DNA of 64,000 bases from Biomphalaria glabrata (taxonomy: Eukaryota; Mollusca; Gastropoda; Planorbidae). How positions within the stretch are numbered: position 1 is the stretch's first letter; each line of letters starts with the position of its first letter. Location: positions 30,537,543 through 30,601,542 of the forward strand of contig NC_074723.1 of the NCBI RefSeq assembly GCF_947242115.1, read 5' to 3'. The translations under genes and the position numbers were made by a program. Under the pieces are notes generated by a model that was given only the letters and a program-made list of their open reading frames with translations, was not told the DNA's origin and did not search any database. This document shows, piece after piece, positions 45,833 through 50,445 of this stretch.

Positions 45833-47400
45833 TTATTAATCTATCTTTTTATCTATCTATCTAATCTACGTATTGGTCTATCAAGATTCATTTGTTTTAT
45901 TCTATTACCCTTTTAACTTTGGATGTAAGATATACCTTTGATAGAAATAGTGATGAAAACGCTCATACAAAACAAATATTTGGTTGAGACTTAGAAGACT
46001 GGGAAGACATTACTTAAACACTTTTTTTTCTTAATTATTTCTCTCCGTAATTATTTACCACATTCTGGTGGAATCAACGCTGGTATCGTCAGTTAGGAGA
46101 GAAAGAGTTAATTTTAAAGAATTACATGTACAGGGAAGTGGATAATATCGCGTTACAATGTTGAAATTTGAGTCTATGATCAGGCTATTTGTATAACTCT
46201 TGTTGGTTTGAGTCTTTGTTCAGGCTACTTGTATAACTCTTGTTGGTTTGAGTTTATGTTCAGGCTACTTGTATAACTCTTGTTGGTTTGAGTCTATGTT
46301 CAGGCTACTTGTATAACTCTTGTTGGTTTGAGTCTATGTTCAGGCTACTTGTATAACTCTTGTTGGTTTGAGTCCATGTTCAGGCTACTTGTATAACTCT
46401 TGTTGGTTTGAGTCCATGTTCAGGCTACTTGTATAACTCTTGTTGGTTTGAGTCTATGTTCAGGCTACTTGTATAACTCTTGTTGGTTTGAGTCTATGTT
46501 CAGGCTACTTGTATAACTCTTGTTGGTTTGAGTCTATGTTCAGGCTACTTGTATAACTCTTGTTGGTTTGAGTTTATGTTCAGGCTACTTGTATAACTCT
46601 TGTTGGTTTGAGTTTATGTTCAGGCTACTTGTATAACTCTTGTTGGTTTGAGTCTATGTTCAGGCTACTTGTATAACTCTTGTTGGTTTGAGTCTATGTT
46701 CAGGCTACTTGTATAACTCTTGTTGGTTTGAGTCCATGTTCAGGCTACTTGTATAACTCTTGTTGGTTTGAGTCTATGTTCAGGCTACTTGTATAACTCT
46801 TGTTGGTTTGAGTCTATGTTCAGGCTACTTGTATAACTCTTGTTGGTTTGAGTCTATGTTATAACTCTTGTTTGTCTGACTCTATGTTCAGGCTACTTGT
46901 ATAACTCTTGTTGGTTTGAGTTTATGTTCAGGCTACTTGTATAACTCTTGTTGGTTTGAGTTTATGTTCAGGCTACTTGTATAACTCTTGTTGGTTTGAG
47001 TCTATGTTCAGGCTACCTGTATAACTCTTGTTGGTTTGAGTTTATGTTCAGGCTACTTGTATAACTCTTGTTGGTTTGAGTCTATGTTCAGGCTACCTGT
47101 ATAACTCTTGTTGGTTTGAGTTTATGTTCAGGCTACTTGTATAACTCTTGTTGGGAAACAAAAACTGATTTAGATCTACTATTATAGTTTGATAATAAAC
47201 TACTAATAGAGAATACAAAAAAATGTTACCGTGTAGACAATGCTACACCCCTTCATTCTCGCTCCTTTTGTAAATGTGTACTGTAGATAAAATACATTAA
47301 CTCTTTACTTACTCAGTTCTCGTTGGTAAGAGATATCCTCCTTGGTCACAGCCATGACAGCTGTCGTCAAGGACGCTAGAGTTAAACATATCCAGAACAT
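19541..47400 (-). CDS. ALP: Alkaline phosphatase, GPI-anchored type, 13 coding exons (whole gene)
   Basis: Secreted or surface zinc/magnesium phosphomonoesterase. The exons join in phase into 1641 nt, 546 aa. Signal peptide [17 protein letters not shown]; metal Asp in FIGDGMG (D63); nucleophile Ser in [16 protein letters not shown] (S113); [12 protein letters not shown] (H174, T176) and DRDW (R187, phosphate-binding Arg); [12 protein letters not shown] (E332, D337, H341); TADHSH (D378, H379); [14 protein letters not shown] (H457). The C-terminus has NSSS followed by a hydrophobic tail, as in GPI-anchored members. Possible N-glycosylation at NCSS, NYT, NTS, NAS and NIT. Relative to human enzymes, Mg-site Ser155 is Thr and His317 is Ser; all other catalytic residues are present. 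Length matches the family (about 520-550). The introns are crowded with minisatellites and MITEs. Start choice: signal peptide plus a CAG acceptor 4 nt upstream. Confidence 0.95.
19890..20152. mobile_element. MITE related to the GGCGTAGC hAT family (intron 12)
   Basis: Begins CAGTGGCGTAGCAACC and ends TTGCTACGCCAATG. Flanking octamers ATTTAACC and ATTGGACT match at only 5 of 8, so the boundaries are tentative. The start CATGGCGCGAAGGGTTTCA recurs at 57413 and its end at 59310, defining a sub-family different from the GGCGTAGCTAG copies. Confidence 0.55.
20640..20770 (+). mobile_element. SINE family 1 fragment (intron 12)
   Basis: CGGTTGGTCGTTGGTTGGCC, CACATGACACCCTCGTTAAC and GCAGAAACAGATGACC, ending CTGAAAGGGG. 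It is the 3' body of the family, headless. It follows an A-rich run at 20617-20640. Confidence 0.65.
20873..21042 (-). mobile_element. tRNA-derived SINE family 2, reversed copy (intron 12)
   Basis: On the minus strand: CCTGGTCGTGCGGTTTGCGC (A-box region), GGACTGTCGTTCGG, a B box GGGTTCAAACCC, then GAAGTAAATTATCTTCAACT and CATCCCAAACATGT. Same order as the plus-strand copy at 36158-36312. Confidence 0.8.
21194..21318 (-). CDS. ALP: ALP coding exon 12
   Basis: Residues 468-509. Acceptor GTTTTAAAG, donor GTAAGT. Encodes [20 protein letters not shown] and [17 protein letters not shown], matching the family's HGVQEQ..IAHVMA.AACI.PY block. In place of IAHVMA it reads IPVAMA. Confidence 0.95.
21577..21765. 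mobile_element. 189-bp palindromic MITE with CACGTG cores (intron 11)
   Basis: TAATGGACCTCATTCACCAA runs inward to AACATTTAGTCACGTGA, and the same 49 bases return inverted at the right end with no mismatch I can find. TA at each outer edge could be a mariner-type target. Arms and loop are rich in CACGTG. A worn second copy lies at 29680-29852. Confidence 0.8.
21825..22570. repeat. 31-bp minisatellite, about 24 copies (intron 11)
   Basis: Unit TTGATTCATTGGATATTCAC plus TACAATTTATC, 31 bp. Adjacent unit starts are 31 apart (for example 21856 and 21887). Units in the centre are nearly identical; those at both edges, especially after 22430, have drifted. Not coding; lies inside phosphatase intron 11. 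Confidence 0.95.
22850..23070 (+). repeat. Dispersed ~225-bp repeat, copy 2 (intron 11)
   Basis: Same blocks as 4785-5008: CGCTACTTTCATGCCTATAG, GGACCAGTGGGGGGAGGGG, GAAGGTTTTCCGTGCTGCCT and GGTGTCGAACCTCGAGCCCC. The last block is B-box-like. Confidence 0.65.
23350..23894 (-). repeat. ~38-bp minisatellite built from the ALP exon 11/intron 11 junction
   Basis: About 13 intronic units of 35-41 bp plus the exon itself. The plus-strand core TTACCGTGGGCATAGATAGC is identical in the exon 11 end (23868-23887) and in two distal units (cores ending near 23427 and 23463). Nearer units carry CTGAAAGC in place of CCGTGGGC. On the transcript strand each unit reads GCTATCTATGCC..GTAAC, so the units resemble the real 5' splice site. 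One unit (near 23750) holds an extra internal duplication. Confidence 0.93.
23871..23954 (-). CDS. ALP: ALP coding exon 11 (zinc-ligand His; 3' end repeated in intron)
   Basis: Residues 440-467 plus one base. Acceptor TGGCCCCAG, donor GTAACT. Encodes [19 protein letters not shown] then EDVAIYAH, with the zinc ligand H457. The last ~24 bases and the donor are the first unit of the 38-bp array that fills the start of intron 11. Confidence 0.95.
24268..24302 (-). repeat. Interstitial telomere-like repeats (intron 10)
   Basis: Two short clusters of CCCTAA (AAACCCTAACCCTAA twice, separated by CGTACAGT), i.e. TTAGGG on the minus strand, the molluscan telomere unit. Only about five units, next to a (TA)n run at 24320-24379, well inside a gene. 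Confidence 0.7.
24320..24379. repeat. (TA)n microsatellite, about 60 bp (intron 10)
   Basis: Uninterrupted TA dinucleotides. The following 24380-24480 (TTTCTCAACCTTTGGCG, then GGGGTCTGGTGGAGCG and AAGCCCCGACGCCAAAAGCG) looks like a dispersed repeat, but its ends were not found. Confidence 0.9.
25808..25996. mobile_element. hAT-type MITE, GGCGTAGCTAG family, copy with perfect 8-bp duplication (intron 10)
   Basis: CAGTGGCGTAGCTAGGG to CCTAGCTACGCCCCTG, 189 bp, flanked by ATAAGATT on both sides (25800-25807, 25997-26004). The exact duplication indicates a fairly recent insertion. It ends 76 bp from phosphatase exon 10 on the donor side. Confidence 0.93.
26073..26201 (-). CDS. ALP: ALP coding exon 10
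   Basis: Residues 397-439 plus one base. Acceptor TTATCGCAG, donor GTAAAT. Encodes [38 protein letters not shown]. The GNGPGY motif of the family is kept as ANGPGY. Confidence 0.94.
26231..26868. repeat. GA-rich purine tract with ~235-bp internal duplication (intron 9)
   Basis: About 640 bp almost wholly A and G on the plus strand. Landmarks recur about 232-236 bp apart (GACAGTGTAACAGATAGAG at 26375 and 26611; GGAGTGGAAAGATAGA at 26471 and 26703), so it grew partly by segmental duplication. In the phosphatase pre-mRNA it is a CU tract ending about 30 nt before the exon 10 acceptor. Confidence 0.93.
26869..26968. repeat. (GATA)n microsatellite (intron 9)
   Basis: GATA units, continuous with the purine tract and touching the donor side of exon 9. 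Confidence 0.9.
26972..27163 (-). CDS. ALP: ALP coding exon 9 (metal cluster)
   Basis: Residues 333-396 (first codon split). Acceptor TGCTTCCCAG, donor GTCAGT, non-consensus at +3. Encodes [12 protein letters not shown] (D337, H341), [14 protein letters not shown] and [16 protein letters not shown] (D378, H379). The Ser in RIDSAHH replaces the usual His317. Confidence 0.95.
27558..27700 (+). repeat. Dispersed repeat A, copy (intron 8)
   Basis: CTGTCTGTCTGTCTGG, GTACACGTTATTTCTCCCAC and GATCAAGTTGAAACTT are the landmarks of the family; other copies are listed in their own entries. Confidence 0.7.
28025..28125. repeat. (TTATC)n-type low-complexity tract (intron 8)
   Basis: Imperfect CTTATCTTACC pentamers. 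Confidence 0.75.
28517..28651 (-). CDS. ALP: ALP coding exon 8
   Basis: Residues 288-332 plus one base. Acceptor TTATTCAAAG, donor GTAAAA (weaker than most). Encodes [33 protein letters not shown] and GFFLLVEG; E332 is a metal ligand. Confidence 0.95.
28690..28895 (+). repeat. Dispersed repeat A, copy (intron 7)
   Basis: CAGTCTGTCTGG, ATACGTTATTTCTCCCA and CAGATCAAGTTGAAACTTTG in family order; starts 40 bp beyond the exon 8 acceptor. Confidence 0.7.
29319..29412 (-). CDS. ALP: ALP coding exon 7
   Basis: Residues 257-287 plus one base. Acceptor CGTATTCCAG, donor GTAAGT. Encodes [16 protein letters not shown] then VSSTDYLL, equivalent to the family's EWL.KRQGARYVWNRTEL segment. Confidence 0.93.
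29680..29852. mobile_element. Palindromic CACGTG MITE, decayed copy (intron 6)
   Basis: ATGGACCTCATTCACCAATC and TATTATCACGTG match the 21577-21765 element, but the right arm has diverged (CGGTGACTAAGGTCCA), so it is older. Confidence 0.7.
29908..30959. mobile_element. Fold-back hAT-type element, CATAGAC family, copy 2 (intron 6)
   Basis: CATAGACATAAATAAATATA at the left and the inverted TATATATATGTCTATG at the right, with an exact 8-bp duplication ATTACGAC (29900-29907, 30960-30967). 1052 bp. The interior is largely AGATCTAG words and contains another CATAGACATA near 30120, possibly a nested relative. No coding capacity. Confidence 0.87.
31192..31310 (-). mobile_element. SINE family 1, body fragment (intron 6)
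   Basis: On the minus strand GTCGTTGTGCTGGCCACATG, GGGCCACAGAAACAGATGAC and GACCACAAGGTCTGAAAGGG. It ends 15 bp from exon 6. Confidence 0.7.
31325..31441 (-). CDS. ALP: ALP coding exon 6
   Basis: Residues 218-256. Acceptor TTTCTATAG, donor GTATGT. Encodes [18 protein letters not shown], the hallmark VILGGGR turn, then RTDGLNLIQ. Two sequons (NYT, NTS). Confidence 0.95.
31540..31618 (-). mobile_element. SINE family 2, truncated head (intron 5)
   Basis: Minus strand TGCCTGGTCGTGCGGTTAGC followed by GCAGGACTGATTATCTCAAT. Only the A-box half is recognisable. Confidence 0.55.
31620..33250. other. Intron 5 stretch with cryptic trinucleotides
   Basis: Mostly AT-rich. 32330-32530 is a loose (ATC)n tract. 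32165-32265 (GATCTGAGTGTGACAGACGG, then GGGGCCGCTAAA) looks like a dispersed repeat. No exon is expected: exons 5 and 6 join in phase without it. Confidence 0.5.
33258..33365 (+). mobile_element. SINE family 2, degenerate copy (intron 5)
   Basis: CCCAGTCGTGAGGTGTGCGC, GATGGTCCAGAGTTCAACCC in the A-box to B-box order; right end unclear. Confidence 0.55.
33380..33515. repeat. AACAGTTT(C/A)ACAAC short tandem repeat (intron 5)
   Basis: About ten units of 13-15 bp, imperfect. Confidence 0.85.
33812..34140. repeat. (GA)n and (ATCT)n microsatellites (intron 5)
   Basis: GA run at 33812-33856, then ATCT units from 33908, grading into CTGT. The long open frames here are an artefact of the tetranucleotide. 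Confidence 0.95.
34240..34400 (+). mobile_element. SINE family 1, body fragment (intron 5)
   Basis: GGGTACCTGACATTAGTTGC, CTTGTGCTGACCATACGACA and GATCGTGAGGTCTA. Shows the intact version of the site hit by a MITE at 1185. Confidence 0.65.
35193..36020 (+). repeat. Three repeat A modules in a row (intron 5)
   Basis: Modules at 35193-35405, 35588-35800 and 35830-36010. Each has a cTGTCTGTC or TTTCTCCC start, TCGGATCAAGCTGAAAC-like centre and AATTAATTATTTTGTTT-like end. The last two form the usual dimer (first module with the TGTC run, second without). Confidence 0.7.
36158..36312 (+). mobile_element. tRNA-derived SINE family 2, best copy (intron 5)
   Basis: CCTGGTCGTGCGGTTTGCAC (A-box region), GGACTGTCGTTTGG, B box GGTTTAAACCC near 36213, GTCGTTCTGCGGGAGGTTTG and CTGAAGGAACATCCGAAACA. 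A tRNA-like head with an unrelated body, without a poly(A) tail. Confidence 0.8.
36661..36850. repeat. 89-bp tandem duplication, hAT-end-like (intron 5)
   Basis: GCAGTGATTCCCTAAGTGG occurs at 36662 and 36751, each followed by GACCCCCAGCGGTCTA. CAGTG..CCC..AAGTGG resembles hAT termini; no matching opposite end was found. Confidence 0.6.
38480..39215. repeat. 43-bp then 24-bp minisatellite (intron 5)
   Basis: From 38480 to about 39033 the unit is 43 bp (AACAGACTTGGACAAACGAA core, about 13 copies). From 39034 it shortens to 24 bp (GACTTGGACAAACGAAAGAG core, about 7 copies). It begins about 125 bp inside intron 5 from exon 5. Open frames in all phases follow from the lack of stop words in the unit and are not genes. 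Confidence 0.93.
39340..39412 (-). CDS. ALP: ALP coding exon 5
   Basis: Residues 193-217. Acceptor GGTTTTCAG, donor GTAAGT. Encodes [20 protein letters not shown] then SDIN, matching the family segment ending CQDIATQLI..MDID. It follows a 7.9-kb intron in the genome order (intron 5). Confidence 0.92.
39543..39725 (+). repeat. Dispersed repeat A, copy (intron 4)
   Basis: CAAAGCTTATATCAACTC start and GTGTACACGTCATTTCTCCC; ends in AATTATCGTGTTCGATA. Confidence 0.7.
40285..40480 (+). repeat. Dispersed repeat A, second-module copy (intron 4)
   Basis: TTATTTCTCTCACACCCATT, GGATTAAGTTGAAACTTTGA and the AT-rich end. Confidence 0.65.
40555..40665 (+). mobile_element. SINE family 2, degenerate copy (intron 4)
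   Basis: CTGGTCGTGTGGTATGCGCT head, AAGCTTGAACCCTG B-box remnant, TTCCTGCAGGAATTGTGGG. Confidence 0.6.
40680..40985. repeat. 33-bp minisatellite, about 9 copies (intron 4)
   Basis: Unit core GAGAGATTGACTGATAGAAA; 33-bp spacing, edges degenerate. Confidence 0.9.
41460..41556 (-). CDS. ALP: ALP coding exon 4 (phosphate-binding Arg)
   Basis: Residues 161-192 plus two bases. The acceptor used is CTGTGGCAG at 41557-41559, which gives [20 protein letters not shown] nearer CTACAG (9 bases inside) would drop KST and was not chosen. Donor GTAAGT. Carries H174, T176 and R187. Confidence 0.93.
41698..42210 (+). repeat. (TA)n and repeat A dimer (intron 3)
   Basis: TA run 41698-41719, then two modules at 41728-41945 and 41990-42150 with TGTCTGTCTGTCTGAC, TCGGATCAAATTGAAACTTC and AATTAATTATTTGTTTAAT. 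Confidence 0.7.
43029..43152 (+). mobile_element. SINE family 2 copy (intron 3)
   Basis: TGGTCGTGTGGTTTATGC, B box AGGTTCGAACCC near 43074, CTGCTGGAGGTTTGAGC, GGAACCTCCGAAACATGTAA. It ends 66 bp from exon 3. Confidence 0.72.
43219..43393 (-). CDS. ALP: ALP coding exon 3 (nucleophile serine)
   Basis: Residues 103-160 plus one base. Acceptor TTCACAG, donor GTAAGG. Contains [18 protein letters not shown] with the catalytic Ser113, LCGVKTN and the glycosylation motif NCSS. Confidence 0.96.
43484..44016. repeat. (GATA)n/(CATA)n microsatellite split by a MITE (intron 2)
   Basis: GATA and CATA units on both sides of the MITE at 43677-43886, showing the MITE landed in the array. Confidence 0.92.
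43677..43886. mobile_element. hAT-type MITE, GGCGTAGCTAG family (intron 2)
   Basis: CAGTGGCGTAGCTAGGGG to CCTAGCTACGCCACT, 210 bp. ATACATAC on both sides (43669-43676, 43887-43894) is an apparent 8-bp duplication, but it lies in a CATA microsatellite, so it proves less than in other copies. Confidence 0.85.
44023..44240 (-). CDS. ALP: ALP coding exon 2 (metal-site Asp)
   Basis: Residues 30-102. Acceptor CCACAG, donor GTAAGA, ends on a codon boundary. Contains [16 protein letters not shown], then [20 protein letters not shown] with the first metal-binding Asp, ending QTGLSK. Confidence 0.95.
44528..44600 (-). mobile_element. tRNA-like SINE head (intron 1)
   Basis: Minus strand AGAGTGGTTACCGTGTTGGC (A box) and GAGTTCGAATTCAGG (B box). 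It follows a G run, with no gene-like ends. Confidence 0.55.
44605..45115 (-). repeat. 208-bp tandem duplication joined to repeat A (intron 1)
   Basis: AGCTTATGGAAGATTGTATA occurs at 44605 and 44813 with the following GGTCGACCTATTTTTCAGG also repeated. The right edge (GAGATTGGGTGTGGGAGAAA, then GTTGATATAAGCTTTGTA) is repeat A reversed. Confidence 0.75.
45678..45865. repeat. (ATCT)n microsatellite (intron 1)
   Basis: About 45 units. Just before it, 45582-45615 (CATAGACATGCATTATAC, then CTAGACTGGACATGG) is a one-ended piece of the CATAGAC fold-back family. Confidence 0.95.
46031..46111. repeat. TTAA-bounded ~77-bp repeat, copy 2 (intron 1)
   Basis: Shares CACATTCTGGTGGAATCAAC and GTTAGGAGAGAAAGAGTTAA with 18452-18528. 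Confidence 0.65.
46161..47154. repeat. 40-bp minisatellite, about 25 highly uniform copies (intron 1)
   Basis: Unit GTTGGTTTGAGTCTATGTTC plus AGGCTACTTGTATAACTCTT. Most units differ only at one or two positions (TCTATG, TTTATG, TCCATG). One shortened unit near 46845. It ends about 160 bp from exon 1. The uniformity points to recent expansion or ongoing homogenisation. Confidence 0.97.
47313..47400 (-). CDS. ALP: ALP coding exon 1 (signal peptide)
   Basis: Encodes residues 1-29, [17 protein letters not shown] then [12 protein letters not shown]. The donor is GTAAGT with one base of codon 30 carried over. A 3' splice site (TTTTTACAG at 47405-47407) lies just before the ATG, so the leader is split. 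Confidence 0.88.
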
Positions 47401-47572
47401 GACGCTGTAAAAATACAAGTGTAATGAACGGGATAAAATATAGCTTACAATATAATACAAATTGTCTATTAGTCAATAGTTGTCTTATTAGTTATTCTGT
47501 TGTGAGATTCAATTACAAGTTGCTTATGTTGTTTAAAAGATTTAATTAATAGGCAAAAGATCAGCATATATA

Positions 47573-47573
47573 T

Positions 47574-47604
<31 letters not shown>

Positions 47605-47605
47605 C
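47573..47605. repeat. (GA)n run
   Basis: Short GAGA tract in the leader intron. Confidence 0.85.
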
Positions 47606-47647
47606 GAGATCAAATTTGAGTTATAAAGTTTTGACAGTGATATTCAT

Positions 47648-47870
47648 TTGGTCATGACTAATGACTTGGTCATGACTTAAAGACTTGGTCATGACGTAAT
47701 GACTTGGTCATGACTTAAAGACTTTGTCATGACGTAATGACTTGGTCATGACTTAAAGACTTTATCATGATTTAATGACTTGGTCATGACTTAAAGACTT
47801 TGTCATGACTTAAAGACTTGGTCATGATTTAATGACTTGGTCATGACTTAAAGACTTTGTCTTTTCAACG
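47648..47870. repeat. 19-bp minisatellite, about 12 copies (leader intron)
   Basis: Unit GACTTGGTCATGACTTAAA with alternating forms (GACTTTGTCATGACGTAAT), so a 38-bp higher-order period is visible. Each unit holds the palindrome TCATGA. Confidence 0.9.
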
Positions 47871-48644
47871 TGCTTGAAGCTAATTTTTCAAGTATCGAAT
47901 GCAACCATATTGTCTTTACTTGTTTTTATTTCGATGCTTTTTTATCAAACTGTTCTGCTTCAATAATTTATTTATCAGAAGTTCTATAATTTACGGTTAA
48001 AATGTGTGCAATGCAGGAGGCGTTATAATATGCTAGGATGCAATATATATATATATTATAAGTTCTCTAAACGGAAGAAAATATAATTTTGTACTTCGGA
48101 CATAGAAATGTCGGCTTTAAAAAACATACTGGGTTAAATGAGAACGAAAATAAAAGAAAAAGATGCGAGCAAAATATTGATACAAATCAACAAGAGTGTA
48201 GTTCGCAATGTTATTTCGTTCTTTAAAAGAGACAGAACAATACTAACTAACTGGCATTCCTACCGGGTGCAATCCTTGTGACGTCATACTCCATTGACGT
48301 CATTATTAGCAGTAAAGCGTAAGCACCACGCTGCACCTTTCTGCACTATTTAGCCAAAAGCAAATGTAGCTCAAGTGCGCAGCTCTGAGCTTAAGAGTCT
48401 TACTTTGCTTCATAAATAACCACTTACCTAAATTACATTCACGGTTGTCACTTCAGACTTCCCTAAGGAATGAACACACACTCGCAAACAAAGTCAAAGG
48501 GGACACTGGTGATATTTTGTTGACGACAGTTAGTCCAGATTTGCCAGTCGACAATAAATAGGCGCATATTGTCAAGTTGAAAACAAACAAATAAACTACA
48601 GACATTTTGGCTTTATGAATTAGGAACTCGGCTTTGGGCTAGTG

Positions 48645-49542
48645 CAGTGTTTCTCAAACTCTTATAAGTGACGTCTCTGTTAAATATCATATAGACAGGT
48701 ACAGTGTTGAGTTGGTGAAGACGTATTGACAGGGCCGGATTTAAGTTAGTGGAGACCCCGGGGGGGGGGGGAGGATTTTTAGTGGAAGCTTCTACACTTT
48801 TCTACACAAAATCTACCAATTAATTATGAATCTATCTAAAAACATGCCATATTTTAGAAGAAAGAAATATAGTATTTGCAAATTTAATATAATTTTCCTT
48901 CTTTTTTGAGTTTGAGTTTGAGTTTTGAGTTTTTGGAACACAGGCACAATTTAGGCCATGTCGTGCCCGTAATCCTAAAAGGGTTACTCTCCCTTCATAT
49001 CACAAGAGCTAAATTTTATACAGCTAGCTCATTAAAAGCAAGATCTATTCACAGTTAAAATAGTTAAAAATGTATTAATTAAATAAAAATCTGTAGTAAA
49101 TATTATATGTTCACGATTTCTTTGCCCTATCTCAAATCAAACCTTCGCAGACAACCCCACCTCCCAGAGAAAGCCCAATACCTTCCCAGGTTCGACAATA
49201 TCGAACAGTGTTTTTTTTTTTTTAAATTAATGCGCTAATGTTAGTATAAATAATATTATTTACTTTATGGAGGGTGAAGCTCTGGGTTGACGCACTGCCG
49301 TAAATCCGAAGCTGCCACAAGCGGACACTTCTTAATCACGGCTTTGAATGTCGTTTCTACTTGATTTACTTAATAACTTGGTAACTACTCAAATATTTAT
49401 TTGTTACTAGGCCTACAAGGCAAATAAAACAGACATTTTTGTCTTGGAATAAAATAGACTGCTTTCGCGCACCAACCTTTTTTCTTGTCCGCATGCCCTT
49501 TACTTGTAGTAAGCGCACCCCCACACAGTTTGAGAAACGCTG
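48645..49542. mobile_element. hAT element, old copy
   Basis: CAGTGTTTCTCAAACT at the left and the inverted AGTTTGAGAAACGCTG at the right. Flanks GGCTAGTG (48637-48644) and TGCTGGTG (49543-49550) match at 6 of 8. 898 bp. Inside, CAGGGCCGGATTTAAG at 48731 looks like the end of another element. I do not see a transposase frame. Confidence 0.7.
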
Positions 49543-49789
49543 TGCTGGTGTCCAACTAATCTTTAAGTCTTAATTTTCATGTCTCTTTGTTTGTCCTTTA
49601 CTGAAATTAAATTCCATTATAGAGAGGAGTAGACAACATTGCAACAACTGTCTGTAAACTGGAACCCACAAAGGGAAGAAAAAGTCTGGGAGACCAACGC
49701 AAACATAAAGGAGGTTAGCAGAAACAAATACTTACAAAACAACAATCAAAGCGTATAATAGGGAAATAACTGTATATTTACTGTATATA

Positions 49790-50445
49790 TTACTGTATAT
49801 TTATTTCCCTTTGTCCTACATCGAACAAAAATAATTAATTACCACTAATTAATTTAATTAATTGATTTTTTAAAAATTGATTCGTGTTTTGTTAGGGACA
49901 ATGAATGATTGTGCAAAGTTTGAAATTGATCCGAAAATTCGAAGCGGGAGATATAACGTGTAGAAACTTTGTACCCAGACAGCCCGGGCATGCTACCCTA
50001 CCTCATAGTAGCGTCCGGGTGGAAACGATCGTAAGAGGAAACGATTAGGCTAAAGGGTAGCGAAACAAGACTCCCATGGGGGTGCCTAAGGGGGTGCGAG
50101 AGCATCCTCATTGCACTGTGCGGAGTTGTAAAAAAGCTCCCACAACCTTGTCACAATCCAGGCGCTGTTCCTCAAGGGGCCGTTACATAAATGGCGTGTC
50201 CCGCACGGTTAGCCTGGTATAGAAAAGGACAATTGCGGGGGTCTTAGTGTACGCGGCCTCTTGCCGCGAGTCTGACCCACCCGTCAGACAGAACAGTGTA
50301 CACTGTGCTCATACAGGCCGGTGAGAGGGAGCTCTTGTTCCCTTTTGCTGGCCTAGAGTTCCAAGAGCCGAAGGACAGTTTAAGAAGAAGAAGAAGTACC
50401 CAGACAGACAAACAATTGGAGTGACTTGATATAAGCTTTGTAAGA
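49790..50445 (-). repeat. Repeat A, reversed copy, split by an insertion
   Basis: Left part 49790-49982 and right part 50397-50445 (ACTTGATATAAGCTTTGTAA) together give one repeat A copy. The insertion lies in the CAGACAG run. Confidence 0.8.
49983..50396 (+). mobile_element. GC-rich retroposed insert with 11-bp duplication and (AAG)n tail
   Basis: TACCCAGACAG occurs at 49972-49982 and 50397-50407, enclosing 414 bp of much higher GC than the surroundings. It ends GACAGTTTAAGAAGAAGAAG. An 11-bp duplication plus a simple 3' tail is the signature of target-primed retroposition. No clear A/B boxes, so it is a SINE of unknown head or a 5'-truncated LINE tail. The duplication is perfect, so it is fairly young. 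Confidence 0.85.

Larger units (their letters stand above)
47405..48560 (-). other. Probable ALP leader intron and 5' UTR exon
   Basis: A consensus donor (minus strand ATTTAGGTAAGTG, exon end at 48428) lies 1 kb upstream of the acceptor at 47405-47407. The leader exon would run upward from 48428; CTATTTATT near 48550 (minus) could be a TATA-like element. The intron holds the 19-bp minisatellite and a GA run. Transcript data would be needed to fix the start. Confidence 0.55.

Noticed and set aside
46161-47154. Regular 40-bp repeats considered as a CRISPR array
   Set aside because: Units are directly abutting with no unique spacers and the genome is eukaryotic; it is a minisatellite. The same applies to the arrays at 21825, 23350 and 47648.
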